NCBI GenBank assembly: GCA_021791455.1
Contig: JAJYWM010000222.1
Coordinates: forward strand, 1-5,073
Source: a bacterium
GTDB lineage: Bacteria > Chloroflexota > Dormibacteria > UBA8260 > Bog-877
Direction: 5' to 3'
Length of the DNA stretch: 5,073 nucleotides
Shown here: piece by piece, positions 1-5,073 of the stretch
How positions within the stretch are numbered: the stretch's first letter is position 1
How the letters are laid out: each line of letters opens with the position of its first letter
Notes under the pieces: model-generated
Seen by the model: only the letters and a program-made list of their open reading frames with translations
Database searches by the model: none
Told to the model about the DNA's origin: nothing
Position numbers and translations under genes: made by a program

Positions 1-302
1 CGCTCCATGGTCGAGAAGCCGCCCGGGATGGTGAGGCAGAGCACGCTGTCCGCTCCCGCCTCCCGGAAGGCCCTGAGGTATTCGCCGGGGCTCGGGGAGC
101 TGCTGGTGGGAAGCGGGCCCGCCGCCCGCAGCATGGAGTACAGCTCCTCGCTGGAGATGTCCACACCGTCGCGGAGGTTGCGCCCGTTCACCTCGATGGA
201 CATGGGCACGACCGTCACCTGGGGGCCGCCTGCAAGCTCAGGTGGCAGGCAGGCGCCGCTGTCCACCACCAGAGCGGTCCTCGAGCTCCCCCTGGCGGTC
301 AC
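1..302 (-). CDS. DegV family (FakB-like) fatty-acid-binding protein, N-terminal part; runs off left edge
   Basis: Only the first 100 codons are present; the C-terminal part lies beyond the left edge. DegV proteins bind a fatty acid, and the FakB members present it to the kinase FakA for activation to acyl-phosphate. Seen here: a first beta strand leading into DSGACLPPEL (residues 14-23, the place of the family's DSTADLP), then VTVVPMSIEVNG, RDGVDIS (44-50), and LPTSSSPSPGEY (64-75), which matches the family's ligand-binding LPTTSQPSPGEF block. The loop that is usually LSGTY reads FSTME here (96-100). The start is the GTG at 302-300. It overlaps the glycosyltransferase stop as GTGA, with GGGGAG three bases upstream. 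A later GTG (269-267) has a GAGGA at better spacing but would remove the first beta strand, so I prefer the longer form. Family assignment is firm; the bound lipid and any FakA partnership are inferred. Confidence 0.88.
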   Translation of the reverse strand, partial: MTARGSSRTALVVDSGACLPPELAGGPQVTVVPMSIEVNGRNLRDGVDISSEELYSMLRAAGPLPTSSSPSPGEYLRAFREAGADSVLCLTIPGGFSTME

Positions 303-1462
303 GCGCTCCCCGGCGGCGTTGCCAGCTCCCTCATGCAATCTCGATAGATTGCCAGAAGGCGCTCGATCATCGGTTCCATGCCGTGGTGCTCGAGAGCCTG
401 CTGCCGGGCCGCCGCCCCCAGTGCGGCGGCTAGGCCCGGGTCCGAGGCCAGCTGGCCCAGCAGCTCCCCCAGCGAGGCTGCCAGGCGACCGGGGTCGATC
501 GCGAGCCCGCCTCCCGCCGCAACCTCCAGCCCCCCCTCCGGCGTGGCCAGCACGGCGCAGCCGCTGGCCATGGCCTCCAGCAGGGAGATGGACAGGCCCT
601 CCGCGGTGGAGGGCAGGCAGAAGACGTCGACCTCCTGCCAGAAAGCCACCCGGGCTTCGGTGCCTACCAGCTGGCCGCGGTAGCTGACCCGGGGGTCTAG
701 GGCCGCTGCGCGTCGGACGAGCGGCGATAGGCTCCCCGACCCGGCGATCACCAACCGGGCGCCCGTCGCCAGCGGTGCCGCGGCGAAACCCTCCAGTAGG
801 GCAGCTATCCCCTTCTCCGGGTCCAGGCGGCCCAGGTAGCCGACGACCAGCTCGCCCGGCGCCCGGAGCGGGCGACCTCCATGGGGAGGGCGGAAGAGGC
901 CCACATCCACGGCATTGGGCACGACCACGACCCGCTCGGGTCCGGCCCCCAGCCGCACAAGCCTCTCCCGGTGACCCTCGGTGAACACCACCAGCCGCTG
1001 GTAGGCGCCGAGCCGGGAGAGCCAGAAGCGATGCAGCTGGCCCATCACCATCCCCCGGGCAGTGCCCTCGGCAGCGAAGGGCAGGTGGAAGGTGGCCACG
1101 GTGGCGGAGCCGTGCCGTCGGGCCAGGCGACCCACCCAGCCGTCCGCGAGGGTGAAGCTCAAGGAGCAGTGGGTCACCTGCGGCCGCTGGAGGGCGATGG
1201 CCGCCTCCATCCGGCGGCGGAAGCCTGGACGGGGGATGGTGACTGTCTTGAAGCGCAGGGTGGGCCAGGATGTGGCCATCTGTGGATCCACCGGCACGAC
1301 GCGGCCGTCCTCGGCGGCGTGGTGCAGGTAGACGCTGCAGCCCCGGCGCTGCAACCCCTGGGCCACCTGCTCGCTGTAGCTGCTGAGGCCGTCCGCCCGC
1401 CGACCCGCGGCATGCCCGAGGAGGGCCACCCGGAGCCCCACCTCAGGCTGGTCTGAGGTCAC
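299..1462 (-). CDS. GT4-family glycosyltransferase (GT-B fold)
   Basis: Transfers a sugar, probably from a nucleotide-sugar donor, to an unknown acceptor at the cytoplasmic face of the membrane. With the GTG start at 1462 it has 387 residues, normal for the family. The N-terminal Rossmann half begins RVALLGHAAG and has an acceptor-side loop DGLSSYSEQ (about 24-32) and an FHLPF strand end (125-129). The linker VVVVPNAVD leads to the C-terminal donor domain: GYLGRLDPEKG (208-218), LVIAGSGS, and AEGLSISLLEAMASG with the EX7E pair at E288 and E296. It resembles retaining GT4 enzymes such as mannosyl- and diacylglycerol glucosyltransferases, but the sugar cannot be named. The GTG is chosen because GAGAGAGGG lies 7 bases upstream; an in-frame TTG at 1480 lacks such a site. 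It overlaps the upstream acyltransferase by 20 bases and the downstream DegV gene by 4. The acyltransferase neighbour supports a glycolipid role (inference). Confidence 0.9.
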   Translation of the reverse strand: MTSDQPEVGLRVALLGHAAGRRADGLSSYSEQVAQGLQRRGCSVYLHHAAEDGRVVPVDPQMATSWPTLRFKTVTIPRPGFRRRMEAAIALQRPQVTHCSLSFTLADGWVGRLARRHGSATVATFHLPFAAEGTARGMVMGQLHRFWLSRLGAYQRLVVFTEGHRERLVRLGAGPERVVVVPNAVDVGLFRPPHGGRPLRAPGELVVGYLGRLDPEKGIAALLEGFAAAPLATGARLVIAGSGSLSPLVRRAAALDPRVSYRGQLVGTEARVAFWQEVDVFCLPSTAEGLSISLLEAMASGCAVLATPEGGLEVAAGGGLAIDPGRLAASLGELLGQLASDPGLAAALGAAARQQALEHHGMEPMIERLLAIYRDCMRELATPPGSA

Positions 1463-2330
1463 GCAGGCGCCCTCTCTCAAAGGGGTACCACTGCTCGGGC
1501 CAGCGGAGCACGGCGCGCTCGAAGGCCTCGATCACCGGGCGGAGGGCCCTCTGGGGATCGGCCCCGGGCGCCACGAGCACGGGATCGTGCACCTCGATGA
1601 AGTAGCCGCCCGCCGGGCTGCGCACGGCCACCACCGGGATGAGGGGGCAGCCGGTGTGCTGCGCCAGCCGATAGGGGAGGTCGGAGATCCTCGTCAGATG
1701 GCCGAGGAACTCCACGTCCATGGATGGGGTATCCCCCGGGATGTCGGCGACCAGCGCCACCAGCTCGCCCCGGCGCAGCGCCGCCAGGACGGCCCGGGGC
1801 GAGTGGGACGCCAGAACGGTGTGCATCCCCATCTCGGAGCGCGCCCACACCACCAGGTCGCGGATGGCTGCCGAGCCCTCGTCCGCCATCACCACCGTGA
1901 GTGGCAGGCCGATCGCGGTGGCGTATGCCCCCCCGGCGTCCCAGGTTCCCAGGTGGAAGAGAACCAGCACCGCTCCCTGCCCGCGGAGCCGCAGGTCGAG
2001 AAGCCTCTCCGCTCCGAACGCTGTGAAGGTCGACAGGAGGCGGGGGCGCGACAGTCGGTGGACGTACACGAAGTCCAGCGCGGTTCTGGCGTACTCCCGG
2101 TAGCTGCGGGCGGCCAGCCGACGCGCGCCGCGCCGGTCCAGACCCGGAACCACCTTCCGGAAGTTGGCGGCGGTGGTGGCTCTCCGTTGAGGCTGGACGG
2201 CGAAGGCCAGGTTGGCCATGGAGTCCGCGAGCCGGTATCTGTGGTCCCCCAGGAGGTGCATGAGACCGGCGGTGACGTTCAGGCCCGCGCGCAGGGCGGC
2301 GTGGGGCAAGGGCCGTTCCGCCTGGGGCAC
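1443..2330 (-). CDS. LpxL/HtrB/PatA-type lysophospholipid or glycolipid acyltransferase
   Basis: Belongs to the lipid A biosynthesis acyltransferase family, which moves an acyl chain from acyl-CoA or acyl-ACP to a sugar or lipid hydroxyl at the inner face of the membrane. In actinobacteria the related PatA acylates phosphatidylinositol mannosides. With the GTG start at 2330 it has 295 residues, normal for the family. Seen: an N-terminal helical segment (LNVTAGLMHLLGDHRYRLADSMANLA), the catalytic HX4D motif as HLGTWD (H126, D131), a second-domain block VALVADIPGD (191-200), VEFLGHLTRISDLPYRLA, TGCPLIPVVAV, and the C-terminal WPEQWYPFER (277-286) matching the family's PEQW motif. The start is uncertain. 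The frame is open up to an ATG at 2438, but the extra residues are Pro/Arg-rich and unlike the family. A TTG at 2309 preceded by GGCGGA is another option. It is probably the first gene of an operon with the glycosyltransferase and DegV genes. Confidence 0.88.
   Translation of the reverse strand: MPQAERPLPHAALRAGLNVTAGLMHLLGDHRYRLADSMANLAFAVQPQRRATTAANFRKVVPGLDRRGARRLAARSYREYARTALDFVYVHRLSRPRLLSTFTAFGAERLLDLRLRGQGAVLVLFHLGTWDAGGAYATAIGLPLTVVMADEGSAAIRDLVVWARSEMGMHTVLASHSPRAVLAALRRGELVALVADIPGDTPSMDVEFLGHLTRISDLPYRLAQHTGCPLIPVVAVRSPAGGYFIEVHDPVLVAPGADPQRALRPVIEAFERAVLRWPEQWYPFERGRLRDLRPA
1470..1478 (-). promoter_or_regulatory. Ribosome binding site of the glycosyltransferase gene
   Basis: Read on the minus strand this is GAGAGAGGG, ending 7 bases before the GTG at 1462-1460. 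It lies inside the last codons of the acyltransferase gene. It decides the start of the glycosyltransferase in favour of this GTG over the in-frame TTG at 1480. Terminating ribosomes from the acyltransferase would pass directly over it, which fits translational coupling. Confidence 0.6.
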
Positions 2331-2598
2331 CTCTGGATTGTCGCATCGGGCCCCGCTTGGAAGGCGCCTGAAGCGGCTCACGTCCTGCCGCGGAAAGGGC
2401 CGAGGATGACCGGGCCCCGGCTTGAGAGCCCGGCACATCCCCCGGTCGGCGCTACCGTTGGCGGCGCATCATCCGCCTCCCGGGGGCGAACATGCGAAGG
2501 ACCTGGACCTTGGACCTGGAGCGGGGAAGCCGCCTCAAGACGTCCGCATGCCCGGAGACGGGGGCTCCAAGTTGCCGCGAGCGCGCCTCCGGGAACCG
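2331..2598. promoter_or_regulatory. Divergent intergenic region between the two operons
   Basis: About 270 bases separate the likely starts of the minus-strand acyltransferase and the plus-strand YyaL-type gene, so transcription start signals for both directions should lie here. By eye there is no good -35/-10 pair in either direction; TTGGCG at 2458-2463 has no matching -10 at normal spacing. Other structure seen: an imperfect 15-base palindrome AAGGACCTGGACCTT at 2497-2511, inside a run with GGACC repeated three times (2499, 2505, 2512), and a 6-base-pair hairpin (CCGGGC 2410-2415 with GCCCGG 2428-2433, 12-base loop) without a T run. The role as a shared control region is inferred from gene orientation. 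Confidence 0.45.

Positions 2599-2602
<4 letters not shown>
2492..2602 (+). CDS. Candidate 36-residue leader open frame, unrecognised
   Basis: A short open frame begins with ATG at 2492 and ends with TGA at 2600-2602, overlapping the ATG of the YyaL-type gene as ATGA. A GGGGG run ends 5 bases before its ATG, a plausible ribosome binding site. The peptide begins [16 protein letters not shown] and contains two cysteines (C20, C28). It resembles no family I know, has no membrane segment and no signal peptide. The ATGA overlap would suit translational coupling to the downstream gene, whose own ribosome binding site is weak. It may be chance, since GC-rich sequence has many open frames and an in-frame extension of the YyaL-type gene covers the same bases. 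Confidence 0.2.
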
Positions 2603-4608
<2,006 letters not shown>

Positions 4609-4611
4609 CGG

Positions 4612-5073
4612 ATGGTGAACGGGAAGCAGGGCCGGCCGCTGGCGGTGGTCACCGGGGCCAGCTCGGGGATTGGTGAGGCGGTGGCGCGCCGGCTCCACCG
4701 GGAGGGATTCGAGCTGCTCCTGGGGGCCCGCCGCGATGGACTCCTGGAGCCTCTGGCCGTCGAGCTGGGCGCCAGCTGGCGACACCTGGACGTGGCCGAC
4801 CAGGAGAGCGTCGCGCAATTCTGCGAGGGGGTCGAGGAGCTGGCGGTTCTGGTCAACAACGCCGGCGGCGCCCGGGGGCTGGATCCGGTCGAGGCAGCGC
4901 CGCTGGACGACTGGCGCTGGATGTGGGAGGTCAACGTCCTCGGGCTGGTGGCGATGACCCGGCAGCTCATCCCCGCCCTGGAGCGCTCCGGCAGAGGCAT
5001 CGTGGTGAACATCTCCTCCACCGCCGCCTTCGAGGTGTACGAGGGCGGGGCCGGCTACACCGCCGCCAAGAGA
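4612..5073 (+). CDS. Short-chain dehydrogenase/reductase (SDR), N-terminal part; runs off right edge
   Basis: The first 154 codons are present and still open at the right edge. It is a classical SDR: an NAD(P)-dependent oxidoreductase of a hydroxyl or carbonyl substrate. Seen in order: cofactor-binding TGASSGIG (14-21); GARR at the end of the second strand (38-41), where Arg usually favours NADP(H); LDVAD (59-63) contacting the adenine; NNAG (82-85); the catalytic Asn in WEVNVLG (N108); catalytic Ser in NISS (S136); and YTAAK (Y149, K153). All four residues of the Asn-Ser-Tyr-Lys tetrad are present. The middle segment (GGARGLDPVEAAPLDDWRWM) resembles the YdfG-like 3-hydroxy-acid dehydrogenase branch and many actinobacterial SDRs, but the substrate loop is missing from the window, so the substrate is unknown. 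The ATG at 4612 has a strong ribosome binding site and lies 3 bases after the YyaL-type stop, implying co-expression. Confidence 0.93.
   Translation, partial: MVNGKQGRPLAVVTGASSGIGEAVARRLHREGFELLLGARRDGLLEPLAVELGASWRHLDVADQESVAQFCEGVEELAVLVNNAGGARGLDPVEAAPLDDWRWMWEVNVLGLVAMTRQLIPALERSGRGIVVNISSTAAFEVYEGGAGYTAAKR

Noticed and set aside
7..687. 226-codon plus-strand open frame at the left end
   Set aside because: The translation is Pro/Arg/Ala low complexity and lies antisense to the DegV and glycosyltransferase genes, both supported by motifs.
1177..1413. Small minus-strand frame inside the glycosyltransferase gene
   Set aside because: It is a different frame of the same strand as a well-supported gene, with Arg/Ser/Pro-rich composition and no motifs.
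2410..2433. Hairpin CCGGGC/GCCCGG as a possible terminator
   Set aside because: The stem has only 6 pairs, the loop is 12 bases, there is no T run on either side, and it sits between divergent starts where no terminator is needed.
2422..2598. N-terminal extension of the YyaL-type protein from an ATG at 2422
   Set aside because: The 59 extra residues are Pro/Gly/Arg-rich and have no counterpart in the family, whose members begin a few residues before the NRL motif.

Overview
This is a high-GC bacterial chromosomal window. G or C fills most third codon positions, and GTG is a likely start for three of the five main genes. It carries five protein-coding genes in two divergent blocks and ordinary housekeeping-like content. 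I see no mobile elements, CRISPR arrays, rRNA or tRNA genes. The look of the proteins, especially the short-chain dehydrogenase and the DegV-like protein, suggests an actinobacterium or another high-GC terrestrial lineage such as Chloroflexota or Dormibacterota. That placement is an inference from protein style, not a measured phylogeny.

Left block, minus strand, read from about 2330 down to 1: an LpxL/HtrB/PatA-type membrane acyltransferase, then a GT4-family glycosyltransferase, then the N-terminal 100 residues of a DegV (FakB-like) fatty-acid-binding protein that runs off the left edge. The reading frames overlap by about 20 bases (acyltransferase/glycosyltransferase) and by exactly 4 bases (GTGA, glycosyltransferase/DegV), so the three genes almost certainly form one translationally coupled operon. 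Sugar transfer, acyl transfer and fatty-acid binding together suggest synthesis or remodelling of an acylated glycolipid. The substrates cannot be read from the sequence.

Centre, 2331-2598: a divergent intergenic region of about 270 bases between the two blocks. It must hold the start signals for both directions, but no convincing sigma-70 type promoter is visible. It contains a small imperfect palindrome and a 36-codon open frame whose stop overlaps the next gene's start as ATGA.

Right block, plus strand, 2599 to the right edge: a complete YyaL/SPATA20-type protein (thioredoxin-like N-terminus with a CHWC motif plus an alpha/alpha-barrel, epimerase-like C-terminus). It is followed after 3 bases by a short-chain dehydrogenase/reductase cut by the right edge. 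A strong ribosome binding site for the dehydrogenase sits in the last codons of the YyaL-type gene, so these two are probably co-transcribed.

I found no clear novel system. The most interesting points are the compact acyltransferase/glycosyltransferase/DegV operon as a possible glycolipid module, and the tiny coupled open frame in front of the YyaL-type gene.
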